Positions 14,311 to 23,896 of a stretch of DNA of 64,000 nt are shown here, one piece after another (within the stretch, counting starts at the first letter, position 1; every line of letters starts with the position of its first letter). The DNA comes from an uncultured Lachnospiraceae bacterium (GTDB taxonomy: Bacteria > Bacillota > Clostridia > Lachnospirales > Lachnospiraceae): assembly GCA_910579935.1 (NCBI GenBank), contig CAJTVQ010000021.1, positions 1-64,000 of the forward strand, in the 5' to 3' direction. The position numbers and the translations under genes were made by a program. A model generated the notes under the pieces. It worked only from the letters and a program-made list of their open reading frames with translations. It had not been told where the DNA came from and ran no database searches.

Positions 14311-15552
14311 TTATGCCACACGGCGCACTGAAAGGATGGATTTATAAGTAGCGGTAGTGATCTTTATTCCCGATTTCGGCGTACTGGCATGTACGATATT
14401 GCCGTTCCCTATGTATATTCCCACATGACCCGCATAGCATATGATGTCTCCGGGCTGGGCTTCAGAATAAGATACTTCCCTCCCGGCGCTGCGCAAATCC
14501 CATGAAGTACGCGGAACCGAATACCCCTTATCCTTAAACACCCTCCAGACAAAGCCGGAACAGTCCGCCCCGTCCGTAAGGCTGGTCCCGCCTGCCACGT
14601 AAGGATTTCCGATAAACTGACAGGCGTAATTGGCAATGGCCTGTCCGCTGGCGCTGCCGCCCGACGGGATGCTCACCGATGACCCTGACGAAGAACTGCC
14701 GGATGAAGAACTGCCGGACGAAGAGCCGGAATTTCCTGAAGAAGAGCTGGCTGCTGCCTCTGCCGCCTTTCGTGCCTCCTCTTCTCTTCTCTTCCGTTCT
14801 TCCTCTTCCCGCCGTTTCCGTTCCTCTTCTTCCAGTTTCTTGATCTGCGCCGTCTGCTGCTTGATCTTGGTTCTATAAGCTGCGGCCTGCTGCTTCGCCC
14901 TGGCAATCTGCACATTATAATTTTCATACTCCTGCTTTTTCTCTTCCAGAAGCTGCTCCATATATGCCTGTTCCTCTTCCAGTTCATGCTGCGACGCTTC
15001 CAGCTCCGACTTTTCCTCTTCCAGCCGGTCCCATACCTGCTGCACATATTCCTTGATTTCCTGATACTGTCCAAGCATTTTACGGTCATACTCATACAGC
15101 TGCTCGATATAGTCCGCCTTATTTATCATATCGCCGAAATTCTCACTGGCCAGCAGAATCTGGACATAAGAAACGTCGCCCTGCTCATACATGAACTGAA
15201 TACGCCTCTTCATGGCCTCATACTGCTCTTCCTCCTGCTGTTTTGCAGCCTCATATTCCGTCTCGGTCTCCGCTATCTGACCTTCTTTCTCAACAATTTC
15301 TTCCTTTATAATATCCACGCTGGCAATAATTTCCACTACGCTTGTGTCCAATTCCTCTATTTCGCCGCCTACCTCGCTCTGTTCGTTTTCCAGACCCGAA
15401 ATCTGTCCCTGCACATTATTCAGCTGTTTCTGGTTCTCTTCCTGCTGTTTCTTTATTTCCGATATAGTAGAGGCATATGCCTTTCCCGAACACAGACATA
15501 CCGTCAGGCATACCATGCCTATACCGAACATTCTCATGATTCTCTTTCTCAT
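14311..15552 (-). CDS. Secreted NlpC/P60 peptidoglycan endopeptidase with coiled coil
   Basis: A 413-residue PcsB-like wall hydrolase. After a signal peptide ending about AYAS, residues about 30-255 form a long coiled coil rich in Glu, Gln and Lys. A Ser/Gly-only linker follows at about 265-310, then an NlpC/P60 domain with C331 (GADCSGF), H376 (AGHVGIYIG) and H388. It would cut stem peptides in peptidoglycan, probably at division, with the coiled coil serving regulation. The ATG at 15552 starts a normal signal peptide. It lies just after asnS on the same strand but is unlikely to be related in function. Confidence 0.92.
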   Translation of the reverse strand: MRKRIMRMFGIGMVCLTVCLCSGKAYASTISEIKKQQEENQKQLNNVQGQISGLENEQSEVGGEIEELDTSVVEIIASVDIIKEEIVEKEGQIAETETEYEAAKQQEEEQYEAMKRRIQFMYEQGDVSYVQILLASENFGDMINKADYIEQLYEYDRKMLGQYQEIKEYVQQVWDRLEEEKSELEASQHELEEEQAYMEQLLEEKKQEYENYNVQIARAKQQAAAYRTKIKQQTAQIKKLEEEERKRREEEERKRREEEARKAAEAAASSSSGNSGSSSGSSSSGSSSSGSSVSIPSGGSASGQAIANYACQFIGNPYVAGGTSLTDGADCSGFVWRVFKDKGYSVPRTSWDLRSAGREVSYSEAQPGDIICYAGHVGIYIGNGNIVHASTPKSGIKITTATYKSILSVRRVA

Positions 15553-15590
15553 ATCCAACCCCGCTTCATCCAATGTGCAAAACAGGCGTT

Positions 15591-16982
15591 TTACAATTCA
15601 CAATTCTTTACTGTTCTTGGGAAAGGAACCACATCCCTGATATTCCCCATTCCCGTCAGATACATTACACATCTCTCAAACCCCAGGCCGAATCCTGCAT
15701 GACGGACGGAACCATATTTCCTGAGGTCCAGATAAAAACCGTAATCCTCTTTCTTAAGTCCCAGTTCCTCCATACGATTCTCAAGAATGGCCAGATCATC
15801 TTCCCTCTGGCTTCCGCCGATAATCTCACCGATACCCGGAACAAGGCAGTCCATGGCCGCCACGGTCTTTCCGTCCTCGTTCAGTTTCATATAAAATGCC
15901 TTGATCTCCTTCGGATAATCCGTTACAAAGACCGGACGTCTGAATTCCTTCTCTGTCAGGAAACGCTCGTGCTCTGTCTGCAGATCGCATCCCCAAAATA
16001 CCTTATATTCAAATTCCTCGTTATGCTTTTCCAAAATCTCAATGGCTTCCGTATAAGTCACATGGCCGAAATCAGAATTCAGCACATGATTCAGCCTCTC
16101 GATCAGCCCTTTATCCACGAACTGGTTAAAAAAGTTCATCTCCTCTTTCGCATTTTCCAAAACATAGCGTATGATGTGCTTCAGCATCGCTTCCGCCAGC
16201 ATCATATCATCCGTCAGATCCGCAAATGCCATCTCCGGCTCTATCATCCAAAACTCAGCCGCATGTCTCGTTGTATTGGAATTCTCCGCACGGAACGTAG
16301 GGCCGAAAGTATACACATTTTTAAAAGCAAACGCATACGTTTCCACATTCAGCTGACCGCTGACCGTCAGATTCGTCGGTTTTCCGAAAAAATCCTGGCT
16401 GTAATCTATCCCGCCGTCCTCTGTCCGCGGAAGGTTGTCCATATCCAGCGTCGTTACCTGGAACATTTCACCGGCTCCCTCACAGTCACTGCCTGTAATG
16501 ATCGGCGTATGCACATAAACAAATCCCCTTTCCATAAAAAAAGTATGGATTGCATATGCGATCAGCGAACGCACGCGGAATACCGCCTGAAACGTATTGG
16601 TTCTAGGACGCAGATGGGATATCGTCCGCAGATACTCAAAACTGTGTCTTTTTTTCTGAAGCGGATAATCTGCCGTGGAAGCCCCTTCCACCACCACTTC
16701 CTCAGCCTGCATCTCAAACGGCTGCTTCGCCCCCGGCGTTGCGACGATCGTCCCTTTCACAAGAATCGCAGAACCTACATTCAGCTTACTGATCTGTTCA
16801 AAATTCTCCAGTTTATCACTGTAAACAATCTGCAGCGGTTCAAAAAATGTACCGTCATTGACCACGATAAACCCAAACGTCTTGGAATCACGTATACTCC
16901 GGATCCATCCCCCAACCGTCACCTCTGTCCCTGTAAATTTCTCCCTGTCACGATACAAATCCCTAATGTCCGTCAAATTCAT
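15591..16982 (-). CDS. asnS: Asparaginyl-tRNA synthetase
   Basis: A 463-residue class II aminoacyl-tRNA synthetase that charges tRNA-Asn. The N-terminal OB-fold anticodon-binding domain (about 10-110) contains VGGWIRSIRDSKTFGFI. The catalytic core shows motif 2 FRAENSNTTRHAAEFWMIEPE and the C-terminal motif 3 GFGLGFERCVMY. TGSDCEGAGEMFQV distinguishes AsnRS from AspRS. An AAGGAGTTGGAGAG precedes the ATG. Only 119 bp separate it from the upstream lipoprotein gene, so there is no room for a T-box leader. Confidence 0.97.
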   Translation of the reverse strand: MNLTDIRDLYRDREKFTGTEVTVGGWIRSIRDSKTFGFIVVNDGTFFEPLQIVYSDKLENFEQISKLNVGSAILVKGTIVATPGAKQPFEMQAEEVVVEGASTADYPLQKKRHSFEYLRTISHLRPRTNTFQAVFRVRSLIAYAIHTFFMERGFVYVHTPIITGSDCEGAGEMFQVTTLDMDNLPRTEDGGIDYSQDFFGKPTNLTVSGQLNVETYAFAFKNVYTFGPTFRAENSNTTRHAAEFWMIEPEMAFADLTDDMMLAEAMLKHIIRYVLENAKEEMNFFNQFVDKGLIERLNHVLNSDFGHVTYTEAIEILEKHNEEFEYKVFWGCDLQTEHERFLTEKEFRRPVFVTDYPKEIKAFYMKLNEDGKTVAAMDCLVPGIGEIIGGSQREDDLAILENRMEELGLKKEDYGFYLDLRKYGSVRHAGFGLGFERCVMYLTGMGNIRDVVPFPRTVKNCEL

Positions 16983-17101
16983 CTCTCCAACTCCTTCTGT
17001 CCGTTATACTTATTTCGATTTCTTTCCTTTTTCCCTTCATTCTCCGCTTTGCGCCCTTCTTTTTTCCGTATCCGCGTCCACTGCCTGCATTTCCGTCCGC
17101 A

Positions 17102-18277
17102 CTACCCCTCTTTTACTACCGCATTTTCCCTGAGCAGTTCCAGTACTTTCATTCCCAGCATATATTCCTTATAACTCTCCGCATCCACTGCTTCCATGAG
17201 TTCATCGGCTGTCCCGTAACCGGATTCCGCCAATGTCTCTAAATCCTTACGAAACTCTTCTTCCGTCACCTGCAGCCCTTCCGCGTCGGCGATCGCTTTT
17301 ATCATGATCTGCTGCTTTGCATACTCAACCGCCTGATTCCGAAATTCCTCCTGATAAGCGTCCTCATCCATGCCGTACATCATCTGCATCATCTGTGCAA
17401 GAGTAAGTCCGTATGCTGCTGACTGCGAAGCAAGATTGGACATCAGCATTTCCACATGGCGTTCCACCATTGCCTGCGGCGGTTCCTCTGTAAATTCACA
17501 CTGTTCAAATGCTGCTGCCATAGCCGCATCCTCTACCTCCAGTTCATGACTGGCAACCGCATCTTCATACAAAAGATCATATACATACTGCCGATACTCA
17601 TCCACCGTATCCAGCCCGATATCCAGTCTCTGCACATATTCATCGGTAAGCTCCTGCGGCTCGGCTGCCGTGATCGAATTGACCGTCACCGTAAATACAA
17701 CATCCTTACCCGCTAGCTCTTCATAATAATCCTCCGGAAACGTGAGGTTCAGTTCTACCGTTTCGCCAATTCCGACACCTATCAGGCCGTCTTCAAATCC
17801 TGCAATAAAACCCCCGGAACCAATCTGCAGATCCTGACCGGATGCAGTGCCGCCGTCAAACGCAACGCCATCCATCGTCCCCGCATAATCAATATTTACC
17901 GTATCCCCTTCTATCACGGCCCTGTCCGGATTGATACAGAGCATATGATCGATATAGGAATCCATCTGTTCATCCGTAACCTCCGGTCCCGCCAGAGTCA
18001 GTTCAATCCCTTTATATTCTCCCAGCTTCACATAATCTTCTGCACGGATTCCGTTCAGATATGCTTCTTCCGGCATCTCTTCAGCTGCCGCCGCACCGCC
18101 TTCCTGTCCGTCGCTGCCTTCCGCCGAAGCTTCCTGCCTCCATTCGTCTTTTGCTGCTCCCGTACCTTCCGCCGTTTCTCCGTTTTGACCGCCATCCCCG
18201 CATCCCGCAAGCACTACGGCCGCCGTAAGACCAATACCTGCCATAACGGTTTTTATCAGTTTTACATTATTTTTCAT
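17102..18277 (-). CDS. Trigger-factor-like FKBP-type prolyl isomerase lipoprotein
   Basis: A 391-residue lipoprotein (lipobox VVLAGC, C26) with an acidic linker, an FKBP-type domain at about 105-195 (IDYAGTMDGVAFDGGTA and IGETVELNLTFPEDY) and a helical C-terminal region like trigger factor. It lacks the ribosome-binding N-domain of true trigger factor, so I infer an extracytoplasmic folding chaperone. AAGGAG lies 12 nt before the ATG, somewhat far. It is transcribed toward asnS. A weak -10 (TATAAA) lies upstream, but no convincing -35. Confidence 0.86.
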   Translation of the reverse strand: MKNNVKLIKTVMAGIGLTAAVVLAGCGDGGQNGETAEGTGAAKDEWRQEASAEGSDGQEGGAAAAEEMPEEAYLNGIRAEDYVKLGEYKGIELTLAGPEVTDEQMDSYIDHMLCINPDRAVIEGDTVNIDYAGTMDGVAFDGGTASGQDLQIGSGGFIAGFEDGLIGVGIGETVELNLTFPEDYYEELAGKDVVFTVTVNSITAAEPQELTDEYVQRLDIGLDTVDEYRQYVYDLLYEDAVASHELEVEDAAMAAAFEQCEFTEEPPQAMVERHVEMLMSNLASQSAAYGLTLAQMMQMMYGMDEDAYQEEFRNQAVEYAKQQIMIKAIADAEGLQVTEEEFRKDLETLAESGYGTADELMEAVDAESYKEYMLGMKVLELLRENAVVKEG

Positions 18278-18496
18278 ATTTCATGCAATCTCCTTTTCAT
18301 GCCGGAATAAATCAGGCAATATTTCATTTATACCACAAAATCGCACTACTTAAAACCCCTTTTATTAGTTTTTAATAATTTGGGGGAGAAGGGAAGGGCG
18401 ACGCAGCAGTAAAGGCGTGTGAAAACTTCCCTGACAGACGGGTGCGCCAAACCGCCGGAATACCAGTCCTCTTATGGGCGGCCCTCACCTCTCCCA

Positions 18497-20647
18497 TCAT
18501 TCCGCCCACCCCCTGACCAACCGATCCCCCAGGCGGCTCAGCACCTCATTCGTAATACTCCCAGACTGTTTGGCCAGATCATAAGCCGTAATTTCACAAT
18601 CCCCCGATCGTCCGATCACAACCGCCTCATCCCCCTGCTTCACATCCGGTATCCCCGTAATATCCACCATAGTCTGATCCATACAGATATATCCCACAAC
18701 AGGCACCTTTCTTCCGTTTATCACCACCTGTCCATTTCCATTGGAAAGGGAACGCGGAAGCCCGTCCGCATAACCAATAGCCAAAACCGCTATTTTCCGG
18801 TCCATAGATGCCGTATACCCAAAACCGTATCCGACCGGCTCCCCCCTATGCACTTCCTTCACCGACGCAATCCGCGCCTTCACCGCCAACACCGGCAAAA
18901 AACCGTCAGGCATACAATCCGCATCCTCCCGTCTGCTGAGCACCCCGTATAAAGCGATTCCCACCCTCGCGTAATCCCCTGCCAGCGCAGGATAATTCAA
19001 AACCCCGTAACTGGCCTGCATATGTATCTTCGGGCAGTGATACCCACGTTTCTCCAACTGCGCCATGACTTTATGGAAAGCTTGTCCCTGCGCTTCCGTA
19101 AACGCTCTTTCTTCCGGTGAAATCCCGTCGTCGGCGCTCAGATGGGTATACGCCCCTTCTATGACGAGATTTTTATACCGGAATATCCTGCCTATCTCAT
19201 TTATTTTCTCCCAGCGTTCTCCCAGCCGGTGCATACCGGTATCAATCTTGAGATGCACTTTCACCCTTTTCCCGTATTTTCGAAGAATTTTCGCATACGA
19301 AGCATCCACCACGGTCTGCATCAGGCGATACCTCCTTAAGAGCGGAAACTGTGAAGGATGCGTGTAACCCAGAATCAGAATCTCACCCTTTATCCCCTTT
19401 TTCCGCAGTTGTACCGCCTCCGTTACGGTTGCTGTGCAAAAAGATGTAATCCCGCAGGCGTTCAGCTCCCTTGCCATCAGAACCGCCCCATGCCCGTAAG
19501 CATTCGCCTTTAAGACCGGCATCAGACAACAGCCTTCCGGCAGCAATCCCCTCAGGATTTCCACATTCCGGTGCAGGTTCTGCCGGCTGAGTTCAATCCA
19601 TGCCCGCTCCTTCCCCTGTTCCGCCCGTCTCCCCCGCGGCGGTATTTTTTCCATGCAAAACACAAGGCATACCGCAAAAAGAAAAGACAACACACACACC
19701 GCCAGATAATGCATCATGCTGTTGTCAATCAGCAGCTTTTCGAGATGCACCGCCTTCGCTCCGCCCCGCACTGCGATAATCACCAAAGGATGCAGCAGAT
19801 AAATCCATGTGGAAACCGGCCTGCACCACTCCGCAGGTTTTACTCTTGCGGCAGCCAGTATTCGGAAAAGAAAAAACATGCAGAGCGGCAGCATGAGATA
19901 CATACTGTCATGGCGCTGCATCCCCATACGGTGAAGCGTCAGCCCCTCCCCCATCATAAGGACAAACGTCAGAATAAACCCTGCGAAATCCGTCCCCCGC
20001 TTTCCGCCTTTCCGGATATGTGAAATCCATGCTCCCAGCACAAGGAAAACCGGAACATAAAAAATCCCGTTTCTCGTATAAGAAAAAATCCGGAACATCC
20101 CGTCATATTTCTCCCTGATACATGCAGTCTTTTCGATCCATCCGTAATAACTGTCTCCAAACAATCCGGCCACATAAAGAAGCAGGGCCGTTCCTCCCAC
20201 CACCGGGGCCGGAAGCCGGAACGCACGGCTTAACAGCCATACGATCAGCACCCCTGTCACGGCGGCCGGAAGATACCAAAGGTGATAAAAAGTCCCGTCA
20301 AACACCACCATCCGCAGAAGTTCCCCCGGCCCGGCCTCCTGAAACTGCCCCGCATACAGATTGACAGGCAGATAAATGAGTATGGCAGCCGCATACAAAA
20401 GCAAAACCTTCTTCACATAACCGGTTAACGGCCGCACATCCCCTGATTTCCCGAACAGGTATCGGGGCATCAGAAAATACCCCGTCACCATAAGGAAAAA
20501 AGGTACGGCAACCCGTGCAGCAATCCGCGTCAATATAAAATCCGCATCCCCCTGAAGCGATGACAGCGGCGACGTATGAATGGCAACTACCAGAAAAGCC
20601 GCCGCCAGTCTGAAATAATCCATTCCCCCAAGTTTTTCCTTTTTCAT
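18497..20647 (-). CDS. vanT: VanT membrane-bound serine/alanine racemase
   Basis: A 716-residue fusion that makes D-Ser for the vancomycin-resistance pathway. Residues 1-335 form an acyltransferase-3-like membrane domain (about ten helices, H24 in VVAIHTSPL), thought to take up L-Ser in VanT. Residues 348-716 are a PLP-dependent alanine-racemase-type domain with the PLP lysine K380 (VLKANAYGHG) and the second catalytic Tyr607 (PVGYGFGY). This fusion is diagnostic of VanT. The start at 20647 overlaps the vanXY stop as ATGA, with GGAGG upstream. It is the last gene of the cluster. Whether it favours Ser or Ala cannot be told from sequence alone. Confidence 0.95.
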   Translation of the reverse strand: MKKEKLGGMDYFRLAAAFLVVAIHTSPLSSLQGDADFILTRIAARVAVPFFLMVTGYFLMPRYLFGKSGDVRPLTGYVKKVLLLYAAAILIYLPVNLYAGQFQEAGPGELLRMVVFDGTFYHLWYLPAAVTGVLIVWLLSRAFRLPAPVVGGTALLLYVAGLFGDSYYGWIEKTACIREKYDGMFRIFSYTRNGIFYVPVFLVLGAWISHIRKGGKRGTDFAGFILTFVLMMGEGLTLHRMGMQRHDSMYLMLPLCMFFLFRILAAARVKPAEWCRPVSTWIYLLHPLVIIAVRGGAKAVHLEKLLIDNSMMHYLAVCVLSFLFAVCLVFCMEKIPPRGRRAEQGKERAWIELSRQNLHRNVEILRGLLPEGCCLMPVLKANAYGHGAVLMARELNACGITSFCTATVTEAVQLRKKGIKGEILILGYTHPSQFPLLRRYRLMQTVVDASYAKILRKYGKRVKVHLKIDTGMHRLGERWEKINEIGRIFRYKNLVIEGAYTHLSADDGISPEERAFTEAQGQAFHKVMAQLEKRGYHCPKIHMQASYGVLNYPALAGDYARVGIALYGVLSRREDADCMPDGFLPVLAVKARIASVKEVHRGEPVGYGFGYTASMDRKIAVLAIGYADGLPRSLSNGNGQVVINGRKVPVVGYICMDQTMVDITGIPDVKQGDEAVVIGRSGDCEITAYDLAKQSGSITNEVLSRLGDRLVRGWAE

Positions 20648-21405
20648 CCCAGCCTCCATGTTGTGATAATATATCCGTCCACGTTGTTGCCGGAAACCGT
20701 ATAAGCCTCATGGTCGTCGATTTCCAAACAGGTGTCCGTTTTCCCGTCCGCTTCCAGATAAGAAACCGATACCTCCATATTTTTTGAAGCATACAAATAA
20801 TGTTCCCCGTCATAAGGATATTTCTTCAGCAACTCTATATATTCCTCCAAAACCATCCCCTGTGCCGTCATGATTTCGGCATGGGGCGTCCCCACATAAC
20901 GAAAATGCCACGGCTCATGGGCAATTCCCGTCACTCCTTCCTTTCCCCCCGGATACCGTTCCATAAATCCATACAAAGCTGCCCTTTTCCGGAACTGCTG
21001 GCAGATGCCCTCATACGGAAATTCCGGACAAATGAAATCGATATCCTTCTGCCGCAGACCTAAATCAACCGCCAGTCCGGTCTGATGCTCGCTGTGATTC
21101 GGCAGCGCCACAAACTGACTGGTGTATTCCGCCCCATTCTCCCGCAGCGATTCCGTATATAGCTCCTGCTGCTCCCTCATGGAACGCCAGCCGCTCACCG
21201 CCGCAATCCGCTTCCACCCGTCCAGTCTCTCCATCAGTTCCGAAAGCAGCTTTACCGCATAACCATCCAGCAGAACATTCCTTTCCCGATGGTTTACCGG
21301 CGCCAGATTGCCCCTGCTTTTCCCCTCCCAATAAGGATATTCCGCATTGACCAGAATCAGGTTCCCTCCATGAATGGCATCCGGCCGCAAATAAACAGTT
21401 CTCAT
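20644..21405 (-). CDS. vanXY: VanXY-type D,D-dipeptidase/carboxypeptidase
   Basis: A 253-residue metallopeptidase that removes D-Ala-D-Ala and the terminal D-Ala of existing precursors, so that D-Ala-D-Ser ends prevail. Zinc ligands and catalytic residues are visible: H107 and D114 (SEHQTGLAVD), E164 and H167 (HEPWHF), and R74 in SGWRS. It has no signal peptide or membrane anchor, which fits cytoplasmic VanXY rather than membrane VanY. Its start overlaps the vanG stop and its stop overlaps the vanT start, both as ATGA, so the three are translationally coupled. Confidence 0.94.
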   Translation of the reverse strand: MRTVYLRPDAIHGGNLILVNAEYPYWEGKSRGNLAPVNHRERNVLLDGYAVKLLSELMERLDGWKRIAAVSGWRSMREQQELYTESLRENGAEYTSQFVALPNHSEHQTGLAVDLGLRQKDIDFICPEFPYEGICQQFRKRAALYGFMERYPGGKEGVTGIAHEPWHFRYVGTPHAEIMTAQGMVLEEYIELLKKYPYDGEHYLYASKNMEVSVSYLEADGKTDTCLEIDDHEAYTVSGNNVDGYIITTWRLG

Positions 21406-22535
21406 AGCGACACCGCCCTTTCAATCGCAGAAGCAATGATTTGTCCGAAAGAAATACCTGCCGCTTTCATCATATTGGGGAAACGGCTGTGTGCCGTAAA
21501 CCCCGGTATCGTATTAACTTCGTTAAACACAATTTCACCCGTATCAGACAAAAACAGATCCACACGCGCAAATCCCCTGCAGTCCAGCGCCCTGTAAATT
21601 TTCTGCGCGGTCCGTTTTATTTCTTCCGCCTTTTCAGCCGGTATTCTGGCCGGAACATGGATGGACGAAGTTTTCAGCGTATATTTCTCTTCAAAGTCAA
21701 AAAATCCGTCCGAGAGTTCTATCTCATCCACCTCTCCCACCGTCAGCACATCCTCCCCCATAACGGCGCATCCTACTTCAAACCCCGTAATCCCCTCTTC
21801 CACTATGGCTTTTTCATCATAGGCAAAAGCAGCTGTTAATGCCTCCGGAAGCCCTGCTGCCTCACTTACTTTCGTCACCCCGTAAGACGACCCGGCCTTC
21901 ACCGGCTTAACAAATAACGGATATCCTATTTCATCCGCCTTTGCGGCCGCAGACCCCATATCTGCGTTTTTTCCGACCACAAAAGACTTCGGTATTCGGA
22001 TTCCTTCCGCTGCTGCCAGTTTATGCGCCCGCTCCTTATCCATGCACAGGGCGGAGGCAAGCGTGCCGCATCCTGCCACCGGAATTCCGGCCAGTTCCAG
22101 CATCCCCTGAACCGTACCGTCCTCCCCGTTCCTTCCGTGAAGGACAGGAAATGCCGCATCAATATGCATCTTTCTTACCCGCTCTCCTTCAAACAGCAGC
22201 AGACACCGCTCCCTGCGGTCAGGCGATACTGCCGCCGGAATACAATCCGTCCCATTGCACCATGTATCCGATTCGATTTTTTCCGCATCACCCCGAAACC
22301 GATACCATGCCCCCTCAGGAGAAATACCAATCAGAACCGGCTCATACTTCTCCCTGTCTATATGGCTTACCACCGCATACGCTGATTGCAGCGAAACGCC
22401 GTATTCCGGCGAGCAGCCTCCAAAAATTACCGCTATTTTCTTCCGTTCCGGAACTTCTTTCACATGTTCCGTTTTCCGTTTTTCATCCCTGCCTTCTGTT
22501 TTCTTATCTTCATGTTTCCTTTTTTCATTTTCCAT
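21402..22535 (-). CDS. vanG: VanG-type D-alanine--D-serine ligase
   Basis: An ATP-grasp ligase of 377 residues. It shows the VanC/E/G-type signature SPEYGVSLQSAYAV, the VKPVKAGSSYGVTKV segment and an omega loop with EKYTLKTS, unlike the D-Ala-D-Lac ligases of VanA/B type. The separate ddl at 44659-45687 serves normal wall synthesis. The N-terminus has about 30 extra Lys/Glu/Arg residues before KKIAVIFGG, which is odd. The ATG at 22535 has AGGAG 10 nt upstream, but a later start is possible. Placed between the vanS regulator gene and vanXY, with its own promoter region upstream. Confidence 0.94.
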   Translation of the reverse strand: MENEKRKHEDKKTEGRDEKRKTEHVKEVPERKKIAVIFGGCSPEYGVSLQSAYAVVSHIDREKYEPVLIGISPEGAWYRFRGDAEKIESDTWCNGTDCIPAAVSPDRRERCLLLFEGERVRKMHIDAAFPVLHGRNGEDGTVQGMLELAGIPVAGCGTLASALCMDKERAHKLAAAEGIRIPKSFVVGKNADMGSAAAKADEIGYPLFVKPVKAGSSYGVTKVSEAAGLPEALTAAFAYDEKAIVEEGITGFEVGCAVMGEDVLTVGEVDEIELSDGFFDFEEKYTLKTSSIHVPARIPAEKAEEIKRTAQKIYRALDCRGFARVDLFLSDTGEIVFNEVNTIPGFTAHSRFPNMMKAAGISFGQIIASAIERAVSL

Positions 22536-22687
22536 TTTCCCGTCTCTCCTGTTCCGCCGGCTCTGTATTTTCTGCAAAGATCGGAAGCTTCACACTGCAA
22601 GCCGTCTTTATATCAAAAAAGCCCCTGCCTGATCATCATCTTATCAGACAGAAGCTTTAAGAATTCTAATATCCTATTGTTTAATTC

Positions 22688-22726
22688 CTAAGAAAATCTT
22701 AAGCCTGTATTGAAATTTCCCTAAGA
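22688..22726 (-). promoter_or_regulatory. Phased CTTA repeats upstream of vanG (candidate VanR operator)
   Basis: On the minus strand TCTTAG (22726-22721), GCTTAA (22704-22699) and TCTTAG (22693-22688) lie in 11-bp register, with a weak TTTCAA in the missing position. The 143-bp vanS-vanG gap is the only sizeable gap in the cluster. Repeats one helical turn apart suit an OmpR-family regulator such as VanR. No strong -10/-35 pair is seen, as expected for an activated promoter. Confidence 0.5.
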
Positions 22727-23896
22727 GACCGGACCATGGGCTTCATCCCCTCTCCTCTCCGCACCATTCCCGGCCGGAAGCGCTATAATAAAAGAAACCA
22801 TAAACTCCTCACTTTTTGCCGCAATCGTCCCTCCATGCAGGGAAACGATTTCTTTTGCAATGGCCAGTCCCAGCCCCGCGCCGCCGGTATTGGAAATACG
22901 CGCCTCATCCAGACGGTAAAACCGTTCGAATATCGTGGCCAGCTTTTCCTCCGGAATCGGATTTCCCTTATTCCGGAACGTAATGACAATAAATCCGCCT
23001 TTATCCTCCGCGTCAATTACGATTTCCGTATTTGGATAACTGTATGCCGCCGCATTTTTTAATACATTGTTAAACACCCTCGCCAGCTTATCCGGATCCC
23101 CACAGACCTTCAGATTTTCATCCGCTTTCAGCATCACCGTATTGCCGTTCTCCGCCAGAACCGGCGAAAGCTCATCCGTGAGCTGCACCAGCATATAATA
23201 TAAATCTATATTTTCCTTTGAAAGCGTAATCTGCTGCAGATTATACCTCGTAATTTCAAAAAATTCGTTCACCATCTTTTCCAGCCGGTATGCTTTGTCC
23301 AATGTAATATGCACATACTTCGCTTTCTGTTCCGCCGGCATATCCGGCGCCTCCTCGATCAGATTCAGATACCCGATAATGGAAGTAAGCGGGGTTCTGA
23401 TATCATGGGCCAGATACATCACCAGGTCGTTCTTCCTCTGCTCCGCCTGCCTCGCCTGTACCGTACGCTGTTCCAATGCCTGTTTCACCGAATTCAGTTT
23501 TCTCTCCAACGCCAGCATTTCCGACGGCAGCCGGATTTCCGCATCCTCCTTGAGCAGAGCGTCAATTCCCTGACTGACGATGTCGAAATATCCCGTGAAC
23601 AAATTCAGGACGATACGGAGTAGCAGCAAAAACATGGCAATAATGGCAAACAGCCAGATAAATTCCATGTTCCCGCGGAATAACCTCCAGTACAGTTCCA
23701 ATGCTTTGTCATAATCCAGCAGAAGGTATTTTTGGAAGATGTTAACCATCCAGTCCGCTCCCCTATGACTCCAGACCACTTTATACAGAAGAAAAATAAT
23801 GGCAGCCGCCGCTGTTACCATGCCTGCAAGTTCAAAAAAGAGCTTTGTTTTCAGTTGGGAATAATCAGCCCTGTATCCTCTTTTATCCTCACCCAT
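22721..23896 (-). CDS. vanS: VanS-type sensor histidine kinase
   Basis: A 391-residue two-component kinase with membrane segments at about 24-44 and 78-99, an intervening short extracytoplasmic loop of about 33 residues, a HAMP-like linker, the phospho-acceptor H164 in YLAHDIRTPLTSIIGYLNL, and an HATPase domain (N box NNVLKNAAAYSYP, G box GGAGLGLAIAKEI). It would sense glycopeptide or its effect on the wall and phosphorylate VanR. The ATG at 23896 overlaps the end of vanR by 8 bp; the frame is open further upstream without support. Confidence 0.93.
   Translation of the reverse strand: MGEDKRGYRADYSQLKTKLFFELAGMVTAAAAIIFLLYKVVWSHRGADWMVNIFQKYLLLDYDKALELYWRLFRGNMEFIWLFAIIAMFLLLLRIVLNLFTGYFDIVSQGIDALLKEDAEIRLPSEMLALERKLNSVKQALEQRTVQARQAEQRKNDLVMYLAHDIRTPLTSIIGYLNLIEEAPDMPAEQKAKYVHITLDKAYRLEKMVNEFFEITRYNLQQITLSKENIDLYYMLVQLTDELSPVLAENGNTVMLKADENLKVCGDPDKLARVFNNVLKNAAAYSYPNTEIVIDAEDKGGFIVITFRNKGNPIPEEKLATIFERFYRLDEARISNTGGAGLGLAIAKEIVSLHGGTIAAKSEEFMVSFIIALPAGNGAERRGDEAHGPVS

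Noticed and set aside
16983..17101. T-box or other leader before asnS
   Set aside because: Only 119 bp lie before the neighbouring gene's end and no specifier-type stem or terminator is present.
15573..17174. Long plus-strand frame opposite asnS
   Set aside because: It mirrors a certain gene on the other strand, has no ribosome binding site, and reads as His/Arg/Ile-rich antisense.
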